Part shown: piece by piece, positions 17,759 to 27,353 of the stretch
Layout of the letters: each line of letters opens with the position of its first letter
Position numbering within the stretch: position 1 is the stretch's first letter
Source of the DNA: Cognatishimia activa
Lineage (GTDB): Bacteria; Pseudomonadota; Alphaproteobacteria; Rhodobacterales; Rhodobacteraceae
Reading direction: 5' to 3'
DNA length: 64,000 bases
Assembly: GCF_026016445.1 (NCBI RefSeq)
Contig: NZ_CP096147.1
Location: 2,330,501 to 2,394,500 of the forward strand
Translations under genes and position numbers: made by a program
The notes under the pieces: model-generated
Told to the model about the DNA's origin: nothing
Seen by the model: only the letters and a program-made list of their open reading frames with translations
Databases searched by the model: none

Positions 17759-18861
17759 GAAAAGGTCTTTCGTGGATCAAATGCATCGCGCACGCCTTCG
17801 AAAATGAAGACCAGAAGCGACAGCATAATGGCGAATGTAAAGAAGGCGGTGAAGCCAAGCCAAGGGGCCTGAAGATTCTGTTTGGCTTGCAAGGTCAGCT
17901 CTCCAAGCGAGGGGGCTGACGACGGCAGACCAAAGCCAAGGAAATCCAGCCCTGCCAAGGTCGAGATCGTTCCGGTCACGATAAACGGCAGCATAGTCAC
18001 TGTCGCCACCATTGCATTCGGTAGCATGTGGCGGAACATGATCACACGGTTGGAGACCCCCAAAGCCTTCGCCGCCCGAACATACTCTAGGTTCCGGGCC
18101 CGCAGGAATTCTGCTCGCACGACGCCCACCAAGGCTGTCCAGCCAAAGAGCACCGTGAGAAAGACCAACAACCAGAAACTTCGTCCCAAGATCGCAAAGA
18201 GAATGATGATGATATAGAGGCTCGGAGTCGCGCCCCAGATTTCGATGACACGTTGAAAAATCAGATCAACCCAGCCACCGAAATAGCCCTGAATGGCCCC
18301 TGCGATAATTCCGACAATGCTTGCCAATGTGGTCACAATCAAAGTGAAGAAGATCGAGAGGCGGAACCCGTAAATCACGCGCGCAACCACATCGCGCTTG
18401 GTATCATCTGTCCCAAGCCAGTTCTGCCCATCCGGGGCCAATGGCGCAGCACCCGGACGATCCACAGGCGTATCATAAGAATACGGAATAAGCGGCCAAA
18501 GCGCCCAGCCCTTTTCAACCGCCTCGCCTTCGATCACAGCGTCCCGCGCGTCCTCGATATATCCTTCAGGTTCATCAAAACACAGGTCCATCCCACCTGT
18601 GGCAATCAGACATTGCACCTCTGGATCACGATAAGCGGCTTCGGTTCGAAAATCACCGCCGAAGGCGGTCTCAGGATAAAAGGTAAAGACAGGCGTATAA
18701 AAATCACCGCGATATTTCACCAAGATCGGTTTGTCGTTCGCCAACAGTTCCGCAAACAGACTCAGTCCAAAGACAACGCTGAAGATAATCAGCGACCAAA
18801 ACGCGCGCCGGTTCTGGCAGAAATTTCGCCAGCGACGCTGATTGATAGGAGACAATGCCAT
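17755..18861 (-). CDS. yejE: Oligopeptide ABC transporter permease YejE
   Basis: An inner-membrane permease of 368 residues. It has an N-terminal OppC-type helix (about 20-42), a long periplasmic loop containing the YejE-typical block beginning YRGDFYTPVFTFYPETAFGG, and a binding-protein-dependent transport core (about 165-365). The EAA-like loop is at RAAKALGVSNRVIMFRHMLPN. The start overlaps the yejB stop by one base (TAATG) and the end overlaps yejF by four, so yejB, yejE and yejF are translationally linked. Confidence 0.93.
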   Translation of the reverse strand: MALSPINQRRWRNFCQNRRAFWSLIIFSVVFGLSLFAELLANDKPILVKYRGDFYTPVFTFYPETAFGGDFRTEAAYRDPEVQCLIATGGMDLCFDEPEGYIEDARDAVIEGEAVEKGWALWPLIPYSYDTPVDRPGAAPLAPDGQNWLGTDDTKRDVVARVIYGFRLSIFFTLIVTTLASIVGIIAGAIQGYFGGWVDLIFQRVIEIWGATPSLYIIIILFAILGRSFWLLVFLTVLFGWTALVGVVRAEFLRARNLEYVRAAKALGVSNRVIMFRHMLPNAMVATVTMLPFIVTGTISTLAGLDFLGFGLPSSAPSLGELTLQAKQNLQAPWLGFTAFFTFAIMLSLLVFIFEGVRDAFDPRKTFS

Positions 18862-19952
18862 TAGCCCTCCCTCCTTTCAAAGTCGATCCTTGGATCCACA
18901 AAGACATACATCAGGTCGCTCAGGATCCCGACCACAAGGCCAATCAGACCAAAGACAAAGAGCGTGCCAAAAATCACCGGATAATCACGCGCCACCGCGG
19001 CTTCAAAGCCCAGACGCCCCAGCCCATCAAGCGAGAAGATCGTTTCGATGATCAACGAGCCGCCAAAAAACACACCTATAAATACGGCTGGAAAACCCGC
19101 AATCACAATCAACATCGCATTGCGGAAAATATGACCATAAAGCACGCGCCGCTCACTCAGGCCCTTGGCCCTCGCGGTCATCACGTAGTGCTTTTTGATC
19201 TCATCCAGGAAAGAATTCTTGGTCAACAAAGTCAGCGTCGCAAAAGCAGAGATCGTACTGGCCAACACTGGCAACGCGATGTGCCAGAAGTAATCCAGTA
19301 CCTGCCCGACAAGCGTCATATCCTCCCAACCATCGCTGGTCAGGCCGCGCAGCGGGAAGATGCGCCAATAGGACCCGCCTGCAAATAGAACCACCAAGAG
19401 GATTGCAAAGAGGAAGCCAGGGATCGCATAGGCCACAATGATCGCACCACTGGTCCAGGTGTCAAAGGCAGTCCCATCCTTCACAGCCTTTCGAATGCCC
19501 AATGGAATAGAGACGATATAGGCAATCAAAGTCGACCAAAGACCCAGAGTGATAGACACGGGAAGCTTTTCAAGCACTAGGTCGATCACACCGATTTTTC
19601 GGAAATAGCTCTCGCCGAAATCAAACTGGATGTAGCTCCACATCATATCGAAGAACCGTTCGACCGGCGGCTTATCAAAGCCAAATTCTTTCTCAAGCTC
19701 TTCGATGAATTCCTTAGGTAATCCCCGTGCACCAGCGTATTCGCTATCTGATCCAAAAGTCTCCTCACCAAGGCCAACATCATTGCCGTCTCCGGCAAAA
19801 CTAGAAAATACGTCGCCTTCGCCCTGAAGCTGGGCCAGAACCTGTTCTACAGGTCCACCCGGTACAAATTGAACGAGTGTAAAGTTGATAATCATGATCC
19901 CCAAAAGCGTGGGTATCACGAGCAGCAAACGCCGAAGAATATAGGCTCCCAA
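18861..19952 (-). CDS. yejB: Oligopeptide ABC transporter permease YejB, TTG start
   Basis: The partner permease of YejE, 363 residues. The opening [21 protein letters not shown] is the usual OppB/DppB start, followed by a loop with VPGGPVEQ and a transport core. The EAA loop reads [20 protein letters not shown]. The start codon is TTG, with AGGT about ten bases upstream inside the end of yejA. No ATG lies closer to the conserved N-terminus. Seven bases separate it from yejA. Confidence 0.92.
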   Translation of the reverse strand: MGAYILRRLLLVIPTLLGIMIINFTLVQFVPGGPVEQVLAQLQGEGDVFSSFAGDGNDVGLGEETFGSDSEYAGARGLPKEFIEELEKEFGFDKPPVERFFDMMWSYIQFDFGESYFRKIGVIDLVLEKLPVSITLGLWSTLIAYIVSIPLGIRKAVKDGTAFDTWTSGAIIVAYAIPGFLFAILLVVLFAGGSYWRIFPLRGLTSDGWEDMTLVGQVLDYFWHIALPVLASTISAFATLTLLTKNSFLDEIKKHYVMTARAKGLSERRVLYGHIFRNAMLIVIAGFPAVFIGVFFGGSLIIETIFSLDGLGRLGFEAAVARDYPVIFGTLFVFGLIGLVVGILSDLMYVFVDPRIDFERREG

Positions 19953-19959
19953 GGATCAG

Positions 19960-21894
19960 TTACCTCAACGCGCCTGAGGCTTTAAGAGCCTCGTATTTAT
20001 CTTGGTTCATCCACCAGAAATCCAACACGCCAACTGCATAAGGCGGTAGTTTCTCTGGGCGTTCCAACATGTCGTAATAGGCCACCCAATACGCAGGGAC
20101 ATAGCCAGCGTGTGCGATAACACGTTCGTAGCGCAGCGCGCGATCCAAAGCTGTCAGCGCGGTGATTTCTTCCTCGCGTGAATTCGCTTCAAGCGCGGCA
20201 TCCACAATCGCATCCACCATCGGGCTGCGCAGTGCAGACGGGTTATAGGATGAAACCTCTGCGGTTTCCGCGCCAAAGAGCTGCTTTAGTCCCGTGCCCA
20301 CCGTAGAGAAGCTCAAGATGCGCGTGTTGATCATATCGTAGTCTTTATCAAGGAAGCGTTGCTGTCCCTGCGCAGCGTCCACGGCATTGTCATTGACCTC
20401 GATACCCCAATCGCGAAGCGTATTATTGTAGGTTTCGATCATCGCCTTCCGAGTATCATCCCAGCTTGAAATCACGAGGAAATCCAATGACATCTGATTG
20501 CCGTCTGCATCGACCATCTTGCCTTCGTCATTCACAGACCAGCCCTCTGCTTCAAGCAACTTTAGGGCTGTACGCTTATTGCGACGATCAATCGGGTTTG
20601 ACGAACGGGACGAATGCGGCATCACCGCAGGCTCTGTGTAAATCTCCTCCGGCACCACGTCACCAAGCGCTTTGAAGAACTCCAGTTCTTTGCCCTCTGG
20701 CAGGCCATCAGCCATCCAGTCCTGGTTTTCAACAAAGGAATTACGCTGTGTGGTCAGATTGAACTGCAGCGATTCCTTGGTCCATTCGAAGTTAAAAGCC
20801 AATGACAATGCTTGACGGACATTCCGATTGTCCAAAGGCGCGCGCAGAGTATTGAAGATCATGCCACTATTGCTTGGCGCATTCCCGTTCGGAATTTCCT
20901 GGCGCACAGCATGCCCTTTTTCAATGGCTGGGAAATCGTAGCCCGTTGCCCAGCGCTTGGTCGAACCTTCTGAACGGAAGGTGTAGATGCCAGTTTTGAA
21001 GGCCTCAAATTCCGCTGTAGCATCCGCAAAATACTCAATGCGCACGCTGTCAAAATTGAAACGGCCAACGTTCGCCGGGTGATCCCAACCCCAGTAATTC
21101 GGATTGCGTTCATAAACCACGTAGCGATTGAATTCGTAATCGCCGACCTGATACGGGCCAGACCCCATGGGCGACATGACAGATGGTTCGTCCAAACGTT
21201 CACCGGTTTCTTTGTACCAAGCTTCAGACAAGATCGGTGTCCCACCAACTTGACTGATCAGAGAGCGTCGCGAAATCCCATCAACAAATGTGTATTTCAG
21301 CGTGTGATCATCAATGACCTCAACACCTTCGATCCGCTGGCTCACCGAACGCGCAAAGGACCGAATGCCTTGTTCGAGGAATAGGTTATGCGTAAAAGCC
21401 GCATCCTGCGCCCGCAGAGGGGACCCATCACGGAATACGACGTCATCGCGCATGTGGAAGACGCACCAACGTTTGCTTTTCGGATACTCAACTTCGCGCG
21501 CAATTAGGTTGTAGGAATCTGTCAAGGAATCGGCAGGCGCACCGCCGCCCCAAGGCATTTCTGCAAACATTGATTCCGCGACTACCGAAGCATCAGTCTG
21601 AGGATTGCCACGCCAAGCCCAGCGATTAAAGCCATCAAAGGTTCCCCGCGCTGACAGGACGATCTGACCGCCCTTCGGAGCGTTTGGATTGACGTAGTCA
21701 AAGTGAGGATAGTCCGCAGGATATTTCAAATCTCCAAAGAACGAATACCCATGGGACCGGATCATCTCATCATCATCCGCGTAGACACGACCGGGTAAAC
21801 CCAATCCAATGGCTGCTGCACTGCTGCCCATAAGCCCCAATACATGTCGACGTGAAAATTCTAGGAACTTCTTTTCTTCGGCATGTTTTGCCAT
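19960..21894 (-). CDS. yejA: Peptide-binding protein YejA, apparent Tat signal
   Basis: A periplasmic extracellular solute-binding protein (family 5) of 644 residues that should capture oligopeptides for YejBEF. The N-terminus contains the twin-arginine motif SRRHVLGLMG (residues 14-23), a moderately hydrophobic stretch and VYA-D as a cleavage site, so export by the Tat route is likely. Family blocks are YNLIAREVEYPKSKRW and PMGSGPYQV. It is the first gene of the operon, with AGGG upstream of the ATG, and its length fits YejA. The peptide specificity cannot be read from sequence. Confidence 0.92.
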   Translation of the reverse strand: MAKHAEEKKFLEFSRRHVLGLMGSSAAAIGLGLPGRVYADDDEMIRSHGYSFFGDLKYPADYPHFDYVNPNAPKGGQIVLSARGTFDGFNRWAWRGNPQTDASVVAESMFAEMPWGGGAPADSLTDSYNLIAREVEYPKSKRWCVFHMRDDVVFRDGSPLRAQDAAFTHNLFLEQGIRSFARSVSQRIEGVEVIDDHTLKYTFVDGISRRSLISQVGGTPILSEAWYKETGERLDEPSVMSPMGSGPYQVGDYEFNRYVVYERNPNYWGWDHPANVGRFNFDSVRIEYFADATAEFEAFKTGIYTFRSEGSTKRWATGYDFPAIEKGHAVRQEIPNGNAPSNSGMIFNTLRAPLDNRNVRQALSLAFNFEWTKESLQFNLTTQRNSFVENQDWMADGLPEGKELEFFKALGDVVPEEIYTEPAVMPHSSRSSNPIDRRNKRTALKLLEAEGWSVNDEGKMVDADGNQMSLDFLVISSWDDTRKAMIETYNNTLRDWGIEVNDNAVDAAQGQQRFLDKDYDMINTRILSFSTVGTGLKQLFGAETAEVSSYNPSALRSPMVDAIVDAALEANSREEEITALTALDRALRYERVIAHAGYVPAYWVAYYDMLERPEKLPPYAVGVLDFWWMNQDKYEALKASGALR

Positions 21895-22063
21895 CTATGG
21901 GCCCTTTCTGCTGATGAGCAACGCTTCTACGCGTTCTTTTACATTAGATTATGTCTGTGCCCCGCCGGCATTCAAGCTAAGAATGCATAAACAAGTGGTG
22001 ATCAGCCCGTGCGCAGATGCATCCTAACCCTTTGAGTTCCAACTAGAACAGGATCGCAAAAAG

Positions 22064-22093
22064 AAAAGGCCGTTGCATGAGCAACGGCCTGTC
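22064..22093 (-). terminator. Rho-independent terminator of the cytochrome c gene
   Basis: A perfect 9-bp stem (GGCCGTTGC / GCAACGGCC) closes a 4-base loop. On the minus strand it is followed by TTTTCTTTTT. It lies 24 bp beyond the cytochrome stop. Confidence 0.9.
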
Positions 22094-22116
22094 AAAGTTC
22101 TCAGCTGAGAACTAAA

Positions 22117-22641
22117 TTATTGGATAGTCGCCAGATAAGCGATCAGGTTGGCGCGGTCTGCTGGTTTTTTCAGACCACCAAAGCCCATTTTTGTGCCCGG
22201 TGCGAATTTCTTTGGGCTCGCCAGGAAACCATCGAGGTTTTCTGCGGACCAAGTTTCCGCAACTGCAACCATTGCACCGGAATAAGCAAAACCATCTTGT
22301 ACGCCAACCGCGCGGTCAACAACGTTGAAGAGGTGCGGGCCAGTGCCGTTAGCGCCGTCTTCCAGCTTGTGGCAGGCTTTACACTTGCCGAATACTTTTT
22401 CGCCTTTGCCGATGTCCGCAGCTGCCAGAAGCTCTTCCAGGGATGGGCCTTCCTCTGCAGGGCCAGCCGCCGCGACTTCTACTTCGATCGCGTAGCCTTG
22501 CTTGGCTTCTTCGCCACCGTGGGCACCGTGGCCACCACCGGTGGAATACAGAGCATCAGCCGCCCATGCACCCAGCAGGAATACCAGAAGCGCGCCGCAC
22601 AGAGCGCCAGTTACTTTTGTCAGTGTCATCGTGTCGAACAT
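22117..22641 (-). CDS. Membrane-anchored c-type cytochrome (c552/cy type)
   Basis: A 174-residue cytochrome. An N-terminal uncleaved-looking helix (about 8-28) is followed by a His/Gly/Ala/Glu-rich linker (about 30-70) and a class I cytochrome c domain. The heme site is CKACH, then GTGPHLFNVVDRAVG, an axial Met in GTKMGF and the terminal helix ANLIAYLATIQ. Anchored cytochromes of this layout (cy of Rhodobacter, c552 of Paracoccus) carry electrons from the bc1 complex to terminal oxidases, so the cbb3 enzyme encoded earlier is a plausible acceptor. The start at 22641 gives a normal anchor; longer frames add residues with no family likeness. A strong terminator follows. Confidence 0.88.
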   Translation of the reverse strand: MFDTMTLTKVTGALCGALLVFLLGAWAADALYSTGGGHGAHGGEEAKQGYAIEVEVAAAGPAEEGPSLEELLAAADIGKGEKVFGKCKACHKLEDGANGTGPHLFNVVDRAVGVQDGFAYSGAMVAVAETWSAENLDGFLASPKKFAPGTKMGFGGLKKPADRANLIAYLATIQ

Positions 22642-22757
22642 GCTACGTTTCCATCTCGTGGCGTTTGCGGCGTATCTATCCGCTTCCTTCTGCGGAACGC
22701 AAGGTATAGTTACCGCGACCAATCGCCCTTCTTCGGGAAAATGACGGAAAAAACGAA

Positions 22758-23600
22758 ATGACACATCGGATAGCTTTTCAGGGAGAGCCCGGCGCCTACT
22801 CACATGAGGCCTGCCGCGACGCACGTCCAGACATGGAGGCCCTACCCTGCGCGACCTTTGAAGAGGTCATCGACGCCGTCAAAAATGGGGATGCGCAGTT
22901 AGCAATGCTACCCGTTGAAAACACAACTTATGGACGCGTTGCGGACATCCATCGGCTGCTGCCAAAAAGCGGACTTCACATTATCGATGAAGCCTTTGTT
23001 CGCGTGCATATCAACTTGCTTGCGGTGCCCGGAACGAAGCTTGAAGAGGTTAAAGAAGCCCATTCCCATCTGGTTCTGTTGCCGCAATGCGCAACTTTCC
23101 TGAAGCAACACGGCATCCGTGGTCGCGTCAGCCCTGATAACGCAAGGGCGGCTCGGGAAGTGTCTGAAGTCGGAGATAAGTCGTCCGCTGCGCTGGCTTC
23201 TGAGCTTGCAGGCGAAATCTATGGTTTGGATGTTCTGGCGCGCCACGTCGAGGATTTCGACAATAATACCACGCGATTCTTGATTATGGCGCCTGAGGCA
23301 CAGACGGATCGACGTGACAAAGGTCATGGTATGATCACGAGTTTTGTCTTTCAGGTTCGCAACATTCCTGCAGCACTTTACAAAGCTATGGGCGGCTTTG
23401 CGACCAATGGGGTCAATATGACGAAATTGGAAAGCTACATGGTCGATGGTCGTTTCACAGCCACGCAATTTTATGCAGAGGTTGAAGGTCACCCGGATGA
23501 TCCATCGCTGAAACTGGCGCTGGAGGAGTTGGACTACTTCACCAACTACCTTTCAGTTCTGGGAGTTTATCCTGCAGCCAAGACGCGCCACTACGAGTAA
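22758..23600 (+). CDS. pheA: Prephenate dehydratase with ACT domain
   Basis: A stand-alone prephenate dehydratase (280 residues) that converts prephenate to phenylpyruvate in phenylalanine synthesis. The catalytic part (about 3-180) opens with IAFQGEPGAYSHEA and contains LPVENTTYGRV and the NNTTRF motif with the catalytic Thr-Arg-Phe. The C-terminal ACT domain (about 195-275) has MTKLESYMVDG, the phenylalanine-sensing site. There is no chorismate mutase domain, as usual in alphaproteobacteria. The stop TAA abuts the convergent SRPBCC gene's stop. It is divergent from the cytochrome c gene. Confidence 0.95.
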   Translation: MTHRIAFQGEPGAYSHEACRDARPDMEALPCATFEEVIDAVKNGDAQLAMLPVENTTYGRVADIHRLLPKSGLHIIDEAFVRVHINLLAVPGTKLEEVKEAHSHLVLLPQCATFLKQHGIRGRVSPDNARAAREVSEVGDKSSAALASELAGEIYGLDVLARHVEDFDNNTTRFLIMAPEAQTDRRDKGHGMITSFVFQVRNIPAALYKAMGGFATNGVNMTKLESYMVDGRFTATQFYAEVEGHPDDPSLKLALEELDYFTNYLSVLGVYPAAKTRHYE

Positions 23601-24068
23601 TCAGGCGGCCTGATAGTAACGTTCTTCCAAGTTGCGACACTGAAGCTTCACTCGCTCCTGCAGCTTTTTGTCAATATTGCTGCGGGCGAGCTTGAGCGAT
23701 TGCAACAGCAGGCGCATCGGTAAAGTTTTGGCGCTTGAGTTGGCTTTAAAGTGCAAGCGCGTGCGTTTTTTTGAAAGTGCGAGCAATTCGAAGGACACAG
23801 TCACGTCCATGCCCGGCATGATCGCCTCGATTTCGATCCAATCCGGACGATCGAAACGAATGATCTCTGCGCGCATCGGAATGTCTTTGCCACGCCACGC
23901 GAATTCAACGGTCCATTTGGTGCCAACGCCAATCGGCGCGTTGGGCTCGTGGCGCTGCACCTCGATCCCTCTACGCATCGCCATGCGTTCAAACACGTCG
24001 TATTCTGAAAGAAGATCAAATGCGTCTTCAATTGGTACGTCTACATCTTCACGTGCGGTAAATTCCAT
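23601..24068 (-). CDS. SRPBCC-family (START-like) protein
   Basis: A 155-residue cytoplasmic protein with the helix-grip pattern of the SRPBCC/polyketide cyclase superfamily. It opens with FTAREDVDVPIEDAFDLLSEYDVFERMAMRRG, strands follow through the middle, and a C-terminal amphipathic helix is rich in Lys and Arg (about 115-150). Such proteins bind hydrophobic ligands; the ligand here cannot be read. The ATG has AGAGCAG upstream. Convergent with pheA with no spacing, and co-directional with nudC 57 bp upstream. Confidence 0.8.
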   Translation of the reverse strand: MEFTAREDVDVPIEDAFDLLSEYDVFERMAMRRGIEVQRHEPNAPIGVGTKWTVEFAWRGKDIPMRAEIIRFDRPDWIEIEAIMPGMDVTVSFELLALSKKRTRLHFKANSSAKTLPMRLLLQSLKLARSNIDKKLQERVKLQCRNLEERYYQAA

Positions 24069-24125
24069 AGAACTGCTCTTTGGTCGTTGGACGTTTATGA
24101 TTGTCGACTTGGTGAGATTCTGGCG

Positions 24126-25091
24126 TCAATCAAGGCAATCTTCAAGCCAGTTCTTTAATATAAAGTGTGCAATGGCACCGTTTCTGGGGCGGCGAACTCT
24201 TGGATGCTCCCCTGAAAAGGCCAGCATGACCTCTTCTCTTGTCATCCAGATCGCGTCCTCCAGCTCTACCGGATCGAGGGTAATTTCGGTTCCCAAAGCT
24301 TCTGCATGAAAGCCCAGCATCAAAGAGGATGGGAACGCCCAAGGCTGGCTTCCAAGGTATTCGACCGCTCCCACACGAATGCCAGCTTCTTCGAAAACTT
24401 CACGGCGTACCGCAGCTTCGGGCGTTTCTCCGGGTTCCAGAAAACCAGCCAGCAGCGAAAACATCCCATCAGGCCATCCGGGGCTGCGACCAACAAGAAC
24501 CGAGTTGCCTTGCGTGACCAGCATAATCACCACAGGATCAGTGCGCGGGAAATGAAGCGCTGAACACGTGTCACAACGTCTGCGCCACCCAGATTCATCG
24601 ATATGACTTTCTGCACCGCACTTGGAACAAAACCGATGGGTCGCGTGCCATGACAACAGTGACCGCGTCATTGCGCAGAGCTCGGCATCGCGATCAGACA
24701 ATCGGGTCATGATTGTGCGCAATTCGCTAAACGCCTGATCCGCGGGAAACCCCGGATAATGCTGCTCTGTCTGATCAAGGAAGCTCCCATCTGGCGTGTC
24801 TTGATTCATCGGTTCCCAAGCAGAGATGTCTTGAGCAAAGAGACACCCTTCTTCCCCACGCCCCAAAAAGATCGGTTCTTCAGCAGCATGCTCAAAAATC
24901 GAGTGGTCCAATTCGAGGAGAACAAGTTCTTTGTCACCCTCTCCACTCACCAAGGGTTTGCCCCGCCAGAAGACAATCGAACGGCTTTCGCGATCACGTT
25001 TGATCGCAGCCATCTTCGTATCATCGCCTCGAAGTTCGGCGGCGCGGTCAAATCCCACGCCTCCGAACGTCACTGATTCAAAATGCGCCAT
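24126..25091 (-). CDS. nudC: NAD(+) diphosphatase / NAD-RNA decapping hydrolase NudC
   Basis: A Nudix hydrolase (321 residues) that cleaves NAD(H) to NMN(H) and AMP and in other bacteria removes NAD caps from RNA. A poorly conserved N-terminal domain precedes a zinc ribbon (CSKCGAESH, then CDTCSALHFPRTDPVVI). The Nudix box is GFLEPGETPEAAVRREVFEEAG, with the catalytic Glu residues in REVFEEAG. The diagnostic SQPWAFPSSLM motif follows at about 265. The ATG has AGGATC upstream. The gene may share a transcript with the SRPBCC gene. Confidence 0.95.
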   Translation of the reverse strand: MAHFESVTFGGVGFDRAAELRGDDTKMAAIKRDRESRSIVFWRGKPLVSGEGDKELVLLELDHSIFEHAAEEPIFLGRGEEGCLFAQDISAWEPMNQDTPDGSFLDQTEQHYPGFPADQAFSELRTIMTRLSDRDAELCAMTRSLLSWHATHRFCSKCGAESHIDESGWRRRCDTCSALHFPRTDPVVIMLVTQGNSVLVGRSPGWPDGMFSLLAGFLEPGETPEAAVRREVFEEAGIRVGAVEYLGSQPWAFPSSLMLGFHAEALGTEITLDPVELEDAIWMTREEVMLAFSGEHPRVRRPRNGAIAHFILKNWLEDCLD

Positions 25092-25261
25092 GCTCGATCC
25101 TTTCCTCAGAGCGGGGATAGCCAGAATTTTGGGCTTTGTCTTTCAAATTCGAGGCATTTCAATCTTGAATTCCACGTCCCAACGTTGACACAACCTTAAG
25201 ATGAATAGACTGTAAATAGCTGAATACCCGCCCTTTTTGATTCTCTTTTTGACGAAACCGG

Positions 25262-27118
25262 ATGCCGAACCCTGAAATTCACACAAATAAAATTTCACTG
25301 ACTATTTTGGCCACATCTGACGTGCATGGAGTGCTGGTGAGTGGGAATGAGAATGCTCCGACTCAAGGGGGGCTTAGCCGCATTGCAACTCTTGTTGACC
25401 GTATAAGAGATGAACAGCCGAATTGCTTGCTGTTTGACAATGGCGATTTCTTACAGGGCACACCGATCTGCGATTTTGTCGCCTCTGGAGATATCCAACT
25501 GAAAGAGGGCCATCCAGTGATCGAAGCGATGAACCGCCTTGGTTACGACGCAGCTGGCTTGGGAAACCATGAATTTGACTATGGGCCTCAGTTTCTAAAA
25601 ACCACGCTTGGTTCCGCAAATTTCCCAGTGATCGGTTCCAACATAAATTGCTCAGATCAATGCTGGGAAAACCACCTTCTGCTGGATCGGCAGGTTTTCG
25701 ACCAAGATGGACGGAGTCGGCGGCTTAAAATCGGCGTACTTTCGGTCATGCCTGAACAAGTGACCGCTTGGAATGCGGGGGTATTAAATAGACAGCTCAA
25801 AACACAAGACATTACCCAGTCCGCTAACGACACTGCGCATGCTCTGAGGGAATCCGGGGCGGACATCATTGTAGCATTGCTTCACAGTGGGATAGGAGCA
25901 TCAGAGAGCGGGGCAAGGCAAGAAAACGCTGTTATACCGATCGCGCAACTGGCCGATATTGACGTCATTGTCTGTGGTCATACCCATCAAGCGCTGCCCG
26001 ATGATACTGTTGAAAATACAGAACATGTTAACTATTCCACCGGAAAAATCTGCGGAATTCCAGCGATCATGCCGGGATTCAATGGCGCGTTTCTAGGGCA
26101 AATATCTTTGGAGCTCGAAGTCCGTGAACAAGGGTTTGATATCCTTGATGCACAATCTCGATTGATTTCAACCTCCGCAGAAGAATCCTCTGATTTCCCG
26201 GACCAGAAAAATGAAATTCGCGCGATTGCCGATGCGTTTGAAGCCGCCTGCGCGGCTTTACTGCGCAAGAACATTGGCACGCTAGACACACCTGTGCACA
26301 GTTACTACTCCCGACTTCCTGGGGATTCTGCAGTGGCTTTGGTTGCGGCGGCTCAATTGCACTTTGCGCGTCACGAATTGAAAACCTATCTGCCCGACGA
26401 CTTGCCCCTGATCACCGCTGCAAGCCCTTTTAAAGGTGGGGGCCGCGGAGGCCCCAACAATTTTGTGGCCGTTCCCAAAGGTCCAATAACCAGAGGGGAC
26501 TTGGCCAACTTACACCCGTTTCAAAACACATTGGTGGCCAAACGCATTAATGGGGGACAGTTGAAAGATTGGCTGGAGATGTCGGCCTCAAATTTCAATC
26601 AAATCCTACCAGGCACCAAAGGCATAAGTTTAAGAAACGACAGTTTCCCGTGCTACGGGTTTGATACGGTTTTTGGTGTTTCTTACGTGATAGACCTGTC
26701 GCAACCTGCGAAATTCAACGTCTTGGGTGAACAGGTTTCTGAAGGTCAGCGCGTCTACAGCTTAAGTTGGAACGGTAAGCCTGTTTCTGAAAATCAGCAC
26801 TTTGTCATGTTAACAACGAGCTATCGCGCTGGTGGCGGTGGTAATTTCCCGAACGTGCACCAGTGCCTCGAATATGAGATCCCCGCAATAGACTCGCGTG
26901 CTCTGCTTACAGAATTCGTATCAAAAGGGGTTTGCCGCGAAGATCTCCCGCCCTCGCCCTGGTCCTTCGCGCATATCCCAGGTGCATCAGCCTGGGCCGC
27001 GATTGGCCCCGGTGTTTTGCCGTTCTTTGCGCAGGGTCATCGCCCGGAAATCGAGATCACGGCGCATGGTATCGGGGAAGATGGCTTCGTGCCATTCACC
27101 ATTAATTTCGACGATTGA
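25262..27118 (+). CDS. Bifunctional metallophosphatase / 5'-nucleotidase (UshA/CpdB family), no signal peptide
   Basis: A 618-residue dimetal phosphoesterase. The N-terminal metallophosphatase domain shows the metal-binding blocks TSDVHG, DNGDFLQG, GNHEFDYG, LLHSG and CGHTHQ. The C-terminal 5'-nucleotidase domain (about 340-560) has the substrate-stacking region near SYRAGGGGNFPN. The family hydrolyses nucleotides or 2',3'-cyclic nucleotides, usually in the periplasm. Here the protein begins MPNPEIHTNKISLTILATSDVHG, with no export signal, and I see no upstream in-frame start that would add one. Either it works in the cytoplasm or the start is misjudged. Transcribed alone, ahead of the SRP RNA. 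Confidence 0.88.
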   Translation: MPNPEIHTNKISLTILATSDVHGVLVSGNENAPTQGGLSRIATLVDRIRDEQPNCLLFDNGDFLQGTPICDFVASGDIQLKEGHPVIEAMNRLGYDAAGLGNHEFDYGPQFLKTTLGSANFPVIGSNINCSDQCWENHLLLDRQVFDQDGRSRRLKIGVLSVMPEQVTAWNAGVLNRQLKTQDITQSANDTAHALRESGADIIVALLHSGIGASESGARQENAVIPIAQLADIDVIVCGHTHQALPDDTVENTEHVNYSTGKICGIPAIMPGFNGAFLGQISLELEVREQGFDILDAQSRLISTSAEESSDFPDQKNEIRAIADAFEAACAALLRKNIGTLDTPVHSYYSRLPGDSAVALVAAAQLHFARHELKTYLPDDLPLITAASPFKGGGRGGPNNFVAVPKGPITRGDLANLHPFQNTLVAKRINGGQLKDWLEMSASNFNQILPGTKGISLRNDSFPCYGFDTVFGVSYVIDLSQPAKFNVLGEQVSEGQRVYSLSWNGKPVSENQHFVMLTTSYRAGGGGNFPNVHQCLEYEIPAIDSRALLTEFVSKGVCREDLPPSPWSFAHIPGASAWAAIGPGVLPFFAQGHRPEIEITAHGIGEDGFVPFTINFDD

Positions 27119-27164
27119 TTGAGATCCAGCTTGCTTGCATTCCACTCTGGCTCGGCCTGTATCG

Positions 27165-27268
27165 GCTCCTGAGAGGTTGGCGCGGGCAAGCGCCTCGCCA
27201 ACCCGGTCAGATCCGGAAGGAAGCAGCCGTAACGAGCCCCGCTTGGGTCGATGTTCAGCCTCTCACCT
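27165..27268 (+). ncRNA. ffs: Signal recognition particle RNA (4.5S, small bacterial type)
   Basis: The conserved domain IV is unmistakable: GGTCAG ... GGAAGCAGCC ... with the GGAA-type tetraloop segment at about 27206-27228. Outer strands pair as expected (GAGAGGTTGG at 27171 with CAGCCTCTC at 27256), giving the single long hairpin of small SRP RNAs. The RNA binds Ffh and targets nascent membrane proteins. The ends are set from pairing and are accurate to perhaps 5 nt. Confidence 0.93.
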
Positions 27269-27317
27269 CGCCTAAAGGCGCCCATCTGGCGTCGCATGAA
27301 ACAAACGGAGGGACTTT

Positions 27318-27353
27318 ATGATTGTCATGACCGCCCTTCGGGCAGCGGCCTGA
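27318..27353 (+). CDS. Possible 11-residue leader peptide before rsgA
   Basis: ATG at 27318 has an almost ideal GGAGGGACTTT ahead of it and opens an 11-codon frame (MIVMTALRAAA) ending in TGA. The frame is followed by a hairpin (CCTTGC / GCAAGG, 27386-27403) before rsgA. No known leader peptide matches, and no run of one regulatory codon is present. It may be translated by chance only. Confidence 0.3.
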   Translation: MIVMTALRAAA

